A program made the position numbers and the translations under genes. From the NCBI GenBank assembly GCA_946478845.1, contig CAMLDI010000010.1, positions 41,082 to 105,081 on the forward strand: a stretch of DNA of 64,000 nt, given 5' to 3'. The notes under the pieces are model-generated. The model ran no database searches and had not been told where the DNA came from. It saw nothing but the letters and a program-made list of their open reading frames with translations. Shown in pieces: positions 32,587 through 41,709 of this stretch (positions within the stretch are counted from its first letter, which is position 1; each line of letters opens with the position of its first letter). This stretch comes from an uncultured Paenibacillaceae bacterium. Its GTDB lineage: Bacteria > Bacillota > Bacilli > Aneurinibacillales > Aneurinibacillaceae.

Positions 32587-33208
32587 ACTTCTCACTAAAT
32601 GCGATTTGCAGCCCAATGATTCCAAACAGGGTACCCTGAATCAGATTCATTTTCCGGGCAATAAAAGAATTATTTAATAACAATTGGCCGATTTTTTCGG
32701 CAAAAATACTGACAAGGCTAAATATCAATAAGGCCTGAATTAAAAAGATGATTCCCAAAATAAACATTTGTAAGGAAATATGTCCCCAACTGTTATCAAT
32801 AAATTGGGGCAACAAAGCTAAAAAGAACAAGGATACTTTAGGATTCAGAAGGTTCATTAAAATTCCCTTTTTATATAAGGAAACATAATTAATGGAATCC
32901 TGCTGATTAATCGTAAAAGGTTGTCCTTTATCACGGAAGGACATCCAGGCAAGGTAAAATAAATAAAGGGCACCTGCATATTTAACGATGGTAAAAGCAA
33001 TGGCAGATTGATAAACAATTGCAGAAATCCCAAAAGTAGCAGCGGTTATATGGACGATTAATCCTGTACAAAGGCCAAGGGCAGTGAAAATTCCTGCCTT
33101 TTTATTTTGTGAAATGCTCTGCGCAGTCACAAACAGAATGTCTGGCCCGGGCATTAAAGTAAGTAATATCGCTGCACCTAAGAAGGATAGAAGTAATAAC
33201 GGATCCAT
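32585..33208 (-). CDS. LysE/RhtB-family amino acid exporter
   Basis: 207-residue exporter with six hydrophobic segments. The family signature LLTLMPGPDILFVTAQSIS lies near residues 16-34, and MNLLNPKVSLFFLALLPQF near 115. RhtB-type members export homoserine, threonine or similar amino acids; the substrate here is open. It stands alone between two terminators. Confidence 0.9.
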   Translation of the reverse strand: MDPLLLLSFLGAAILLTLMPGPDILFVTAQSISQNKKAGIFTALGLCTGLIVHITAATFGISAIVYQSAIAFTIVKYAGALYLFYLAWMSFRDKGQPFTINQQDSINYVSLYKKGILMNLLNPKVSLFFLALLPQFIDNSWGHISLQMFILGIIFLIQALLIFSLVSIFAEKIGQLLLNNSFIARKMNLIQGTLFGIIGLQIAFSEK

Positions 33209-33226
33209 GAATAACCCCCTGAAAAT

Positions 33227-33266
33227 AAAAAAAGTCCCTAACTATTATTGTAAAACAATTAGGGAC
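33227..33266 (-). terminator. Terminator of the MarR-MFS operon
   Basis: GTCCCTAA/TTAGGGAC stem with a run of T on the minus strand, 20 bp after the MFS stop. Confidence 0.85.
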
Positions 33267-33285
33267 GAACTTAAATACTAGTTTT

Positions 33286-34470
33286 TCAATTTAATTTTAT
33301 GGCGTCTTCTTTCTTTCCTTTGATCAATAAGGGAACAAGATTCATGAGGAAGAAAACAATCATAAAACTTGCACATACCCGATACATGGAAGCATAGCTG
33401 GTTTTCATAGCAACGATACCCAATACCATAGCACCTAAGGCGATTCCTAAATCAAGAGAGTTAAAGAAAAGGCTATTTGCTGTTCCTCTCTGGTTTTTAG
33501 GAACGGATTTAATCATCCATGACTGTAAGGTAGGTTGAATCATCCCATATCCTAACCCGTATAACAAGGCAGATAAAATCAGCAAGTAGATATTTGTTGA
33601 GAAGGTAAGAAGCATGAGACCAAAAAATACAATAAGGGAACCGGGAAGAATAACGGCTTCATGGCCTTTTCGGTCATACAGTCTTCCCGCAATGGGGCGA
33701 ATCATTATGGTTGCTGCGGCATTGGCCAGAAAAAAATAACCTACATTTGGAATATGATTCTCTTTGCCAAAAAGGGCAAGGAAGCTAAGAATTCCTCCAT
33801 AGGTTAAGGATAGGAGAAAATTCAAAATCACTGGTCTTAATGTTGCAATGGGAATAAAAGATTTCTTTTTCTGGCTTTGTTTTTCGGGACGAGATTCTAT
33901 GGGAATGTGTTTCTTTACAGTAAACATTGGGAAAATAAACAGCAAAATTAGAGCCGAAAAGAAAATTAAATTTCCAAATCCATAATCCTCAAGTAAAAAC
34001 AATCCAATCATAGGTCCAAAAGACAGTGCTAAACTAGTAGATAATCCATAGAAACCAATCCCTTCCCCTAAGCGTTTAGGGGGAATCACATAGGTTACCA
34101 TGGTAGAAAGAACCGTACTAATCATCCCAAAACCTGCACCATACAGGATACGTACCAGAAGGAAAAGTTCAATGGTATAGCTGAAATAATACCCTGTTGT
34201 GGTTAAAATCATAATGATTAATCCTAGATAAAGGATCAAATCCCTTTTTCCTTTTTGTAAAAGATAAGCTGCAAAAAAGCGGGTAAGGATGGCTGAGAGG
34301 GCAAACATACTGACGACTAAACTTACAATAAGGTCGTTGGCTTGAAATTCTGTTTTAACATATGAAGAAAAAGTAGGAAGGGTCATATGTAAGTTAAAAA
34401 AGACTAACAAGCTACTTAATGTAATTAATATGAAATTTTTAGACCATAATTTCTCTTTTGTTGCAAACAA
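33286..34470 (-). CDS. MFS transporter (12-helix, drug or metallophore export type)
   Basis: 394-residue major facilitator protein with 12 helices; motifs RILYGAGFGMISTVLSTMV and RPIAGRLYDRKGHEAV fit the drug:H+ antiporter-1 group. The MarR regulator lies 9 bp upstream in the same operon, so efflux of a compound sensed by it is likely. A terminator follows. Confidence 0.85.
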   Translation of the reverse strand: MFATKEKLWSKNFILITLSSLLVFFNLHMTLPTFSSYVKTEFQANDLIVSLVVSMFALSAILTRFFAAYLLQKGKRDLILYLGLIIMILTTTGYYFSYTIELFLLVRILYGAGFGMISTVLSTMVTYVIPPKRLGEGIGFYGLSTSLALSFGPMIGLFLLEDYGFGNLIFFSALILLFIFPMFTVKKHIPIESRPEKQSQKKKSFIPIATLRPVILNFLLSLTYGGILSFLALFGKENHIPNVGYFFLANAAATIMIRPIAGRLYDRKGHEAVILPGSLIVFFGLMLLTFSTNIYLLILSALLYGLGYGMIQPTLQSWMIKSVPKNQRGTANSLFFNSLDLGIALGAMVLGIVAMKTSYASMYRVCASFMIVFFLMNLVPLLIKGKKEDAIKLN

Positions 34471-34479
34471 AGTAATAAC

Positions 34480-34923
34480 CTACTTCCTTAGCGTGTTTTC
34501 AATATTTTCATTCATTTGCCGAAGCATTTCTTTAAATAATACAAGTTGTTCGGGATTAATACCCTGGGTCACTTTTTTAAGGGTTTCTATTTCAATGGGG
34601 GCGGCTTTTTTGGCAACTTCTTGCCCATTTTCTGTTAAAAAAATTAAAAAAGATCTGCGGTCTGTTTTGCACATCTTTTTTTCAATAAACCCTTTTTTAT
34701 ATAAGGCGTCTAAAATTCGGGTGGTTGTGGGTTGATCTTTTCCAGAACGATTTGCGATGTCTTTTTGATTAATGCCATCCTTTTCACTGATTCTGTATAA
34801 AACGGACCACTGTTCAGGTGTAATTTCTAATTCTTTTAATTCCAAGGACAAGAGATGAACAATTTTTCTGTAAGTAATACCGGTTAAAAAACCAATTGAT
34901 TCATCGAGCACATTTTTATCCAT
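34480..34923 (-). CDS. MarR-family regulator of MFS operon
   Basis: 147-residue repressor with the winged HTH INQKDIANRSGKDQPTTTRI and wing KKMCKTDRRSFLIFLTENG. ATG 34923 is chosen because the longer reading from 34974 runs through the operator region; the AGAGGAG site is 13 nt away, longer than usual. It precedes the MFS gene and should repress both. Two interleaved dyads lie upstream. Confidence 0.85.
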   Translation of the reverse strand: MDKNVLDESIGFLTGITYRKIVHLLSLELKELEITPEQWSVLYRISEKDGINQKDIANRSGKDQPTTTRILDALYKKGFIEKKMCKTDRRSFLIFLTENGQEVAKKAAPIEIETLKKVTQGINPEQLVLFKEMLRQMNENIENTLRK

Positions 34924-34952
34924 ACTTAATACTATTCTCCTCTTTAAAATGA

Positions 34953-34988
34953 TTGTTATGACAATTATATGCATAACAAGTATAATTG
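34953..34988. promoter_or_regulatory. Two interleaved 8-11-8 inverted repeats (MarR operators)
   Basis: TTGTTATG-N11-CATAACAA at 34953-34979 and CAATTATA-N11-TATAATTG at 34962-34988 overlap each other. Both are perfect and of equal geometry, offset by 9 bp, upstream of the MarR gene. Confidence 0.6.
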
Positions 34989-35085
34989 TAAATTAATTTT
35001 TTTGTAACCGTATTAAGCGTAGTAACGTATAAAATTTTTAGTTATGATAGATTTATAGTTTGAACCGTAAAAGGGAGATGGGAAA

Positions 35086-36057
35086 ATGTTTAAAAAAATG
35101 ATGGCAAAAATCGGGATTGGCTCTGCAAAAGTTGATCTTGTATTACATAATAATGAATATGAATTGGGAGAAACCATTGAAGGTAAGTTTATCGTTCAAG
35201 GGGGAAACGTTGAACAATTCATTAACAAAATTGATGTGGATTTTGTAATAAGCATTCGTACAAAAAAACAGGAATATACAGCAACCGTTGCAAAGATTCA
35301 CGTTTCTGATTCCTTTACCATTGGAGTTTCTGAACGAAAAGAACTGCCTTTTTCCTATAAGTTACCGAAGGACTTTTTGATTTCCAGCCAATCTGTGGCC
35401 TATTATTTTGTGACCAATCTGGACATTGCAGCAGGTTTGGATAATCGGGATCATGATTATGTCCGTATTAACCCGCCCCAACGCCTGAACAATTTAATTG
35501 CTGCTTTTGAACAACTGGGATTCCACGAGAAACATGGCTCCCGTTCCTTTAATGGCTATACTCAGGAATTCGAGTTTGCGCCAACTTCTTTCTTGCGGGG
35601 CGAAGTAGAAGAAGTAGAGTTTATCGTTGCTCTTGAAGAAAATAAAATTAACATGCTCCTCGAGGTAGATTTGTATACTTATGGTCGCCGTGAATATGAA
35701 GTAAAGCGAGAAATCACGTTATCCAATGATCTTCTTTATGATCTTCCTGGCCTTGTGGACTTCCTGGAACGAGTGCTTACGGAAATCGTAGAAAACCCAA
35801 ATACTTATTTGTTCCAGCGTGATTTCATGGCCTATAAAACACATGGGAAACATCGTCACAGTGGATTTGCTGGTGCCCTTGGAGGGATGGCTGTAGGGCT
35901 CCTGGGCGGAGTGATTATCGCTGAAATTATGGATGAAGTGATGGGAGAGATGGTTGAAGGCGTTCTGGGTGATACTGGGGAAGAACTGGAATCTGCTTTT
36001 GGTGGTGAAGAAGAGGAAGGAGGCTTCTTTGATTTCTTTGGGGGTGAAGATGAATAA
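35086..36057 (+). CDS. spo0M: Spo0M-like sporulation-control protein (arrestin fold)
   Basis: 323 residues. The first ~250 form the Spo0M/arrestin-like domain (GIGSAKVDLVLHNNEYELGE, SVAYYFVTNLDIAAGLDNRD). The last ~70 are unusual: a glycine-rich hydrophobic patch followed by a very acidic tail (EEEEGGFFDFFGGEDE). In Bacillus Spo0M negatively affects early sporulation and cell cycle. GGGAGATGGG precedes the ATG. Its stop overlaps the EcsC-family gene start. Confidence 0.9.
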   Translation: MFKKMMAKIGIGSAKVDLVLHNNEYELGETIEGKFIVQGGNVEQFINKIDVDFVISIRTKKQEYTATVAKIHVSDSFTIGVSERKELPFSYKLPKDFLISSQSVAYYFVTNLDIAAGLDNRDHDYVRINPPQRLNNLIAAFEQLGFHEKHGSRSFNGYTQEFEFAPTSFLRGEVEEVEFIVALEENKINMLLEVDLYTYGRREYEVKREITLSNDLLYDLPGLVDFLERVLTEIVENPNTYLFQRDFMAYKTHGKHRHSGFAGALGGMAVGLLGGVIIAEIMDEVMGEMVEGVLGDTGEELESAFGGEEEEGGFFDFFGGEDE

Positions 36058-36850
36058 AGAAGAATCAAAGGATTATCTCATAGAGGAATTAAGGAAGGTA
36101 GAAGAATGGGAAAGTGATCAAAAAGATTTGTGGTTTTGGGAAAAACTTGGCCGTCTTCCCTTTGTCCTCCTTGATAAACTAACCCCTAAGGTTTTGCGGG
36201 AAAAAATTGGACAGGCAGTGGATGAGGTAGGAAGCTATATCCAATCAGGGGGAAGTTACCTGATTCGTGAGGAAGATATCATGAAAAAGTTTTCTTCTTC
36301 TCCATTAACTATCGAAGATATTGCCCATATGCCTTTGCAGAAAATGGATACTGTTGCAGAAGATTTTAAACAATCCCGCACAAAAGTGGCTGCCATTCAG
36401 GGTGCCACCACAGGGATTGGGGGTATTTTCACCCTGGCCATTGATATTCCTGCGCTTCTGGGATTGTCTTTAAAAACCCTACAGGAGATTGCCATTTCCT
36501 ATGGGTATGACCCTAAAGAGAGGAACGAGCGCATTTTTATCGTGAAATGCATGCAGTATGTTTCTTCTGATATCGTTGGGAAAAAGGCAATTCTTGAGGA
36601 ATTAGCTGCCTTTGAACAAGGTGGAACGGATAAACAAGCCTTTGCCCAGTTGCAGGGATGGCAAGAAGTAATGGCCACCTACCGGGATAATTTCGGCTGG
36701 AAAAAGCTTTTTCAAATGATTCCCATTGCCGGAATCCTCTTTGGAGCCTATCTGAATAAAAGTACCGTTCAGGATGTTGCAGAAGCGGGAAAAATGCTTT
36801 ACAGAAAGCGTAGAATCTTAGAGAAAATTGAAAAGATAGGGAAGAAATAA
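36050..36850 (+). CDS. EcsC-family protein
   Basis: 266-residue EcsC-type protein, recognised from GATTGIGGIFTLAIDIPALLG and the following LKTLQEIAISYGYDP. ATG 36050 has GGGGGTGAAG directly upstream and overlaps the spo0M stop by 8 bp, implying coupled expression. EcsC function is poorly known; in Bacillus it lies beside the EcsAB exporter, and here an ABC-2 exporter lies next door on the other strand. Confidence 0.88.
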   Translation: MNKEESKDYLIEELRKVEEWESDQKDLWFWEKLGRLPFVLLDKLTPKVLREKIGQAVDEVGSYIQSGGSYLIREEDIMKKFSSSPLTIEDIAHMPLQKMDTVAEDFKQSRTKVAAIQGATTGIGGIFTLAIDIPALLGLSLKTLQEIAISYGYDPKERNERIFIVKCMQYVSSDIVGKKAILEELAAFEQGGTDKQAFAQLQGWQEVMATYRDNFGWKKLFQMIPIAGILFGAYLNKSTVQDVAEAGKMLYRKRRILEKIEKIGKK

Positions 36851-36879
36851 GAACCTGGCAAATCTGCCAGGTTCTTTTC
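36851..36879 (+). terminator. Terminator after spo0M-ecsC
   Basis: 10-bp stem GAACCTGGCA/TGCCAGGTTC, 4-nt loop, TTTT tail. Confidence 0.92.
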
Positions 36880-38533
36880 ATGTCCTTTGTAGAGACTTCG
36901 TTGGATTAAATATTCTTTTGTTCCCCCACAAGAAATAATTTACAACTAATAAAACAATCATGTACACATAGATTCCATAATTAACCAGAGTGCTTACATA
37001 ATGAAGGCCAAAAAATATGGCATTTGGGATAAACATGAGGAATATTTTTCCGGTTTCCCCTTGTTGTTGTACCATTTTAAAGGACTGAGAAAAAGGCAAG
37101 GATTTACTGATGATCATAAAACAAATGATTGTGAAGACAAAAGAACTTAATAAGGCAATGAACAAATGGGGAATCACTTGAACTTTAAAAATCAGGGTAA
37201 AAATAACACTTTCTAATAAAAAAATAGGAATGAAAAGCTTCACTAAAAAAGCTTTCAACGTTCCTTTATAGATGGCTGCCTGATCCTGGATGGGCGTGGT
37301 TTTATAAATCCAGGCCCCTTTGTATTTGCCTGAATACCGCAGCATCATAATAATTGTAGGAATCATTAAAAAAGTAAAGTAAATAGATAAAAACCACATG
37401 CTTGCTGCCACTTCTGCAAATGATCTTACCCGCAATTCATTAAAAAACATGATAAAAGGAAAAATGATAGAAAACCCCAGGGAAGGGTAGACCTTCAACT
37501 TAAACTCTCTTTCGTTTTTCATCATGTTGCTGGCAAAACGATAAAAACATTTTTCTTCTTTGGTTCGACAAATCAGATTCACAATCCAATTTCTTTTGTT
37601 CCCTTGCTCTTTTTCATTCCCAGCCCGTTGTTGGGATAATTTAATCAGGTTTCTTTCAAAGGAAGGCATGAGTTTAATGTAAAGCAATAAGAAAGCAATA
37701 GGAATGACAAGGGCAAGGACTGATAAAATTACAATAAATAAATCAGTATTGCCATGGAGAACCAATTCAAAGGGTGCCCCAAACCAGATAGGTGGAATGA
37801 GAAATTGCCACCATTGTGAGGTTAATTCATAATTGTTGATGGTATCCATAAATTCGAAAGAACGAAACACCAGTTGATAGCCCACAATAATGGTAATGGA
37901 TAAGATAATTTGCACATAGTTAATGATATCCTTCAACCGTTCCCCATCAAAAAATTTCAAGATTGCTAAATATAATAGTGCTGTAAAAACAAGGATAAAT
38001 AAGTTCAGCATTAGAATGCCCAGGATAAAAAGGATAAAAAAGAGAAATCCTTGTTTGATCAGGCCTATTATGGCTGGAATAGCGATGAGTGAAGCGGTGA
38101 GAAAAAACAAATAAATACTAACATGAACAATCTTAGCGGCACTAATAGTGCGATGGTTAATGGGTTTCGTTGAAAGAATGTTTTTGTCTCTTAAATCTAA
38201 TAACACCGAAGAGAAATCAGAAATCATGGAAGTCATAATAATAAACATGGCAATGGAGTAAACAATACTCATTTGAAAAATGTAGTTTTCTCCTAAAACC
38301 ATTAAGGGAATGAAACTAAGCCCAAAGAACGCAAAGAGCCACAGGGATTTAAAAAACTGATTTCCTTCTTTCCCTCGCTTTTTCTGGTTTTGATTAAATA
38401 TGGTTGGAACCCTTCTTCTGTCCATCATCATTTTCCCTTGCAGGATTTTGCGCATCACATCGTAGTCTACACCGATGTTTTCAAACCCTTTTTTAAATTG
38501 ATCAAGAAACTTTAAAGTTCGGAAGTTTTCCAT
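36878..38533 (-). CDS. Large ABC exporter permease (YthQ-like)
   Basis: 551-residue membrane subunit with about 12-14 hydrophobic segments and a central cytoplasmic loop rich in charged residues (residues ~290-340). Pattern and size match the putative ABC exporter permeases of Bacilli such as YthQ; LLDLRDKNILSTKPINHRTI near 110 is typical of the group. The ATPase gene lies 5 bp upstream. Substrate unknown. Confidence 0.82.
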   Translation of the reverse strand: MENFRTLKFLDQFKKGFENIGVDYDVMRKILQGKMMMDRRRVPTIFNQNQKKRGKEGNQFFKSLWLFAFFGLSFIPLMVLGENYIFQMSIVYSIAMFIIMTSMISDFSSVLLDLRDKNILSTKPINHRTISAAKIVHVSIYLFFLTASLIAIPAIIGLIKQGFLFFILFILGILMLNLFILVFTALLYLAILKFFDGERLKDIINYVQIILSITIIVGYQLVFRSFEFMDTINNYELTSQWWQFLIPPIWFGAPFELVLHGNTDLFIVILSVLALVIPIAFLLLYIKLMPSFERNLIKLSQQRAGNEKEQGNKRNWIVNLICRTKEEKCFYRFASNMMKNEREFKLKVYPSLGFSIIFPFIMFFNELRVRSFAEVAASMWFLSIYFTFLMIPTIIMMLRYSGKYKGAWIYKTTPIQDQAAIYKGTLKAFLVKLFIPIFLLESVIFTLIFKVQVIPHLFIALLSSFVFTIICFMIISKSLPFSQSFKMVQQQGETGKIFLMFIPNAIFFGLHYVSTLVNYGIYVYMIVLLVVNYFLWGNKRIFNPTKSLQRT

Positions 38534-38538
38534 GTCTC

Positions 38539-39336
38539 CTATACCTCTTGCACGATGGAAACAAATTCTTCAGCTATGGCCTGGTGTTTGTTGAACCCTG
38601 TGAGCTGATTGAAGATTTCTTCCAGTGTTCCTTCCTTGTTTTGTTCCTTTAACTCTGCAAAACTGCCATCGGCCATAATATTGCCGTTAGATAATAGGAT
38701 AATCCGATTACTGATCTTTTCCACAACCTCCATGATATGAGAGGAGTAGAAAATCGTTTTTCCCTGGGCAGCCAATTGTGCTAATACTTCTTTGACCACA
38801 ATCACACTATTGGCATCTAACCCACTTAAAGGCTCATCGAGAAATAATAAATCAGGGTTATGTAATAAGCTTGAGATAATCAATACCTTTTGCCGCATAC
38901 CTTTTGAAAAGGAAGACAAACGATTGTGATATACATCCTCTAACCCAAATATTTTTATTAATTTTCGGGCTTTTTCTTCTACTTTTTCATAATCCATTCC
39001 ATATAATTCACCAACAAAAGTTAAGTATTCACAGGCAGTTAAATTATCGTATAGTTCTGCTGTCTCTGGAACGTATCCAATTCGTTTCTTGTATTCTACA
39101 TTACCATCGGAAATATCCTGGCCGAAAATTTCAACTTGTCCATGATATCCTTCTACTAGTCCAAGCATGATTTTAACGGTGGTACTTTTACCCGCACCAT
39201 TGGGTCCGATATAGCCAATTATTTGCCCTTTGTATACATCCAGGTTAATTGCTTTTAAAATCATTTTGTCATCGAAGGAGATCGTTAAATCTTTTATGGA
39301 TATAATGGGTTGCTCATTCTGTAAAATCGGAATCAC
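38539..39336 (-). CDS. ABC exporter ATPase (YthP-like)
   Basis: 265-residue ATPase: Walker A GPNGAGKST near 41-49, signature FSKGMRQKV near 143, Walker B LLFLDEPLSGLD near 162, H-loop FYSSHIME. GTG 39336 is preceded by AGGAG. Forms a two-gene operon with the permease. The 235 bp upstream to 39571 carry no gene. Confidence 0.9.
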   Translation of the reverse strand: MIPILQNEQPIISIKDLTISFDDKMILKAINLDVYKGQIIGYIGPNGAGKSTTVKIMLGLVEGYHGQVEIFGQDISDGNVEYKKRIGYVPETAELYDNLTACEYLTFVGELYGMDYEKVEEKARKLIKIFGLEDVYHNRLSSFSKGMRQKVLIISSLLHNPDLLFLDEPLSGLDANSVIVVKEVLAQLAAQGKTIFYSSHIMEVVEKISNRIILLSNGNIMADGSFAELKEQNKEGTLEEIFNQLTGFNKHQAIAEEFVSIVQEV

Positions 39337-39571
39337 CTACTCCTATAAAAATGAAAGAACATATCACACTAATCTTAACATAAATACCCTTTTATTATTC
39401 TTTTGAGGGAAAACTCACTGATGAACATTTGGTGAAATCAGTAAAAAATGGTTGTTTAGGATGTATTTCCGTTGGATAATTTGATTAAGTTTTAAGGTTA
39501 AAGATGATGAGGAGGTAATCTGAAAAACATCGCAATAAAACATGGAAAGTTTATTCATAGGGGGATGGCAT

Positions 39572-39712
39572 ATGCCGCTAGAAGCAGAAGTATTAGGAAT
39601 TTTAATCAAAGGTTTTCTGATTGTAATGATTCCTGCACTTATTATGCTGGTTGTATTATGGATAAAAAATAAAAAGAGAAGTTTAGCGTTAAATAGATGG
39701 AATAGTATTTAA
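39572..39712 (+). CDS. 46-residue single-helix membrane peptide
   Basis: Small ORF starting with ATG 9 nt behind AGGGGG. It encodes an acidic start (MPLEAEV), one hydrophobic helix (about 8-31) and a basic tail (WIKNKKRSLALNRWNSI), oriented N-out. A terminator follows 17 bp after the stop. The combination of ribosome site, topology and terminator supports a real gene. Function unknown. Confidence 0.6.
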   Translation: MPLEAEVLGILIKGFLIVMIPALIMLVVLWIKNKKRSLALNRWNSI

Positions 39713-39728
39713 ATTATAATTGAACTAT

Positions 39729-39765
39729 AAAAAGGACTGCCTAGATGATAGGTCAGTCCTTTATT
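39729..39765 (+). terminator. Terminator after the 46-residue ORF
   Basis: Stem AAAGGACTG/CAGTCCTTT with an inner CCTA/TAGG, then T-rich sequence. Confidence 0.8.
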
Positions 39766-39839
39766 AATATCAAAAAATAATATAAATAACATTAAAAGCA
39801 TATTAATAGCGCAACAAATATCAAAAATCAGGCGTCTAT

Positions 39840-39888
39840 TAAAAAGAAATCCGATTCCTCCTTTGGATAGGAAAAATCGGATTTCTTG
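39840..39888 (-). terminator. Terminator of the sortase operon
   Basis: 13-bp stem AAGAAATCCGATT/AATCGGATTTCTT; on the minus strand it is followed by TTTTTAAT. It lies 29 bp past the sortase stop. Confidence 0.85.
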
Positions 39889-39916
39889 GTTTGAAGCAAT
39901 TACCCTGGGACAATGC

Positions 39917-40534
39917 TTATTTATGCGTTGTCCAGGAAATAAACTTAGTAAATACAACATACCGATCCGGAGCCGAACCGATGTAAGTAAAAGGATAGCA
40001 AGTTTGTAATGTTAACGTTTCATAGTTGGTTGGTTTTAGCACCCAAGTGTCCGTTGGTTTTACAATCTTGAACCCTGTTACTTCATAAACAAAAGTACCA
40101 TAAGGGGTGGAAAAATGAATTTGTTCCCCCTTTTTGAGGTTCTTCAGTTTGACAAACACAGTATCTCTGTGACCAGCTAAATAGACATTTCCGTTTTGGC
40201 CAGGCAGAGCACTATCCTTGTAGTGACCCACCCCCTGTGTTAATTCGTCCTCTTCGGTTCCTTGGACAACACGTACATTTAAGTTCAGGGAGGGAAATAT
40301 TAAATCTCCAATTTTATTGCCTGCCTGGGGGGTGGGCTTCCATAACTTATCCTTATCAAAGCTAGCTGGTTGATAAACAGGTGTGTCTATGTAATTGAGA
40401 AATAGCGTTTGTCGCAAGTAACTCCACCCATAGATAACCACAATGGTAATTCCTGCAAGAATAAACAAAGCAGGTATAAACCCCAAAATACGCTTCAATA
40501 AGGGTGAAGAATTATTGATATTTCCCTGGTACAT
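39917..40534 (-). CDS. srtD: Class D sortase
   Basis: 205-residue membrane-anchored transpeptidase. N-terminal helix about 18-36, then the sortase barrel with His122 (LAGHRDTVF), Cys179 (LQTCYPF) and Arg191 (APDRYVVF), the full catalytic set. The TLxTC context and size fit class D. It follows the gene for a protein ending in an LPDTA signal by 6 bp, so that protein is its likely substrate. Confidence 0.92.
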   Translation of the reverse strand: MYQGNINNSSPLLKRILGFIPALFILAGITIVVIYGWSYLRQTLFLNYIDTPVYQPASFDKDKLWKPTPQAGNKIGDLIFPSLNLNVRVVQGTEEDELTQGVGHYKDSALPGQNGNVYLAGHRDTVFVKLKNLKKGEQIHFSTPYGTFVYEVTGFKIVKPTDTWVLKPTNYETLTLQTCYPFTYIGSAPDRYVVFTKFISWTTHK

Positions 40535-40540
40535 TGTTTA

Positions 40541-41296
40541 TTAGTTTCCGAAAATTCTTCTTACTGGGCGAATTACTAAAGCGCCAGCAGCAGCAAGTAA
40601 AGTTCCGATAACTACCATGAGAACGTTGCGAGTAGCAGTATCAGGTAATGTGCTGCCACCATTGTTGCCACCGTTGTCAGCAGGTTTGTCAGCAGGTTTG
40701 TCACCAGGTTTGTCTCCAGGGTTTTCTCCAGGGTTTTCACCGCCACCAGTACCACCGATATTAGCACCAATGCCAATAGGGCCAGAACCAGTTGCAGAAC
40801 CGCCGCTGGAGAGAACATTTAAGCCTGCGCCAACTGCGCCAGTACCAGTTGCAGAACCGCCGCTAGAAAGAACATTGCCGCCAACGCCAACTACACCAGA
40901 ACCAGTTGCAGTACCGCCGCTAGAAAGAACATTAGCCCCAGCTCCGATTGCTCCGGTACCTTTTGCAGAACCGCCGTTAGAAAGTACATTTAATCCTCCG
41001 CTTACGATATCTCCTTCACCTTTAGCAGTACCGCCACTGGAGAGAACATTTCCTGCAACTCCAATAAGTCCTTTAGAGCTATCAGCAGTGCCACCGTTAG
41101 AAAGGGCGTTTAAACTGATACCTGCTAATTGGTTGTTGCTAGTAGCTTTGCTGTCTCCACTAGATAAGAGATTAATGCCAAGTCCTAACACTCCACCAGA
41201 AGCATTGCTTTCTGCAGCAAATGCAGAACCTGCCATACCAACAGTTAATACTGTTGCAAGGCCAACTATTTTCATACTTTTTGTTACTTTAGACAT
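40541..41296 (-). CDS. Glycine-rich repeat surface protein with LPDTA sorting signal
   Basis: 251 residues: signal peptide (1-28, ends AFAAES), about seven repeats of 19-20 residues (NVLSSGGSATGTGAVGAG type) at 34-181, a spacer ENPGDKPGDKPADKPAD, and a C-terminal sorting signal LPDTA at 217-221 with hydrophobic helix and RPVRRIFGN tail. AGGAGGAATT precedes the ATG. The sortase follows. The repeats would form a regular glycine/serine-rich fibre or coat; function unknown. Confidence 0.88.
   Translation of the reverse strand: MSKVTKSMKIVGLATVLTVGMAGSAFAAESNASGGVLGLGINLLSSGDSKATSNNQLAGISLNALSNGGTADSSKGLIGVAGNVLSSGGTAKGEGDIVSGGLNVLSNGGSAKGTGAIGAGANVLSSGGTATGSGVVGVGGNVLSSGGSATGTGAVGAGLNVLSSGGSATGSGPIGIGANIGGTGGGENPGENPGDKPGDKPADKPADNGGNNGGSTLPDTATRNVLMVVIGTLLAAAGALVIRPVRRIFGN
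40754..41197 (-). repeat. Tandem 57-60 bp repeats in sortase substrate gene
   Basis: Seven to eight units encoding the NVLSSGG repeat; the three units nearest the C-terminus are the most alike. Copy number is likely to vary between strains. Confidence 0.85.
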
Positions 41297-41641
41297 AAAA
41301 CAATTCCTCCTCTGAAAATCTAAATCTAATACTTCATTACTATAATAGCATAAATACCAGAATCAAGTAATAGAAGCATTTATTTCTCTTATACAAAATA
41401 CAAGTATTGTTGATATTTTTGTAGGGGTTTTGCAAAAAAAAATGGTTTGTTCACAAAATTGTCATACTTTATCAGGTTATCACTGTATAGATAGTGTATT
41501 TTAACCCCTAAATATACAATGTTTTATAAATATTCTGCTAAAATATTTTTTTATTTTAATCATAAACGACTATAATCACCTTCGATAGTTTAAATTTTTA
41601 CAAAATTATGACAATGATAGGGGGAACCCCCTATGGTATGG

Positions 41642-41655
41642 TGTAAGCGTTTACT
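41642..41655 (+). promoter_or_regulatory. cre-like site upstream of sulfur operon
   Basis: TGTAAGCGTTTACT matches the CcpA consensus TGWAANCGNTNWCA at 13 of 14 positions. It lies 55 bp upstream of the tusA start, in a 413-bp AT-rich divergent region (41297-41709) that otherwise holds no gene. Confidence 0.5.
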
Positions 41656-41709
41656 AATAAAATACAAGTGTAAATAGTGATTATCTTACGAAGGGGTGGG
41701 GTAATAAAA

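Noticed and set aside
40754..41197. CRISPR array
   Set aside because: Repeats are contiguous, in frame and coding; no spacers and no cas genes in the window.
40617..41315. Long plus-strand ORF of 232 codons rich in proline
   Set aside because: It is the antisense of the glycine-rich repeat gene; repeat codons keep the opposite frame open. The minus frame has signal peptide, LPDTA and ribosome site.
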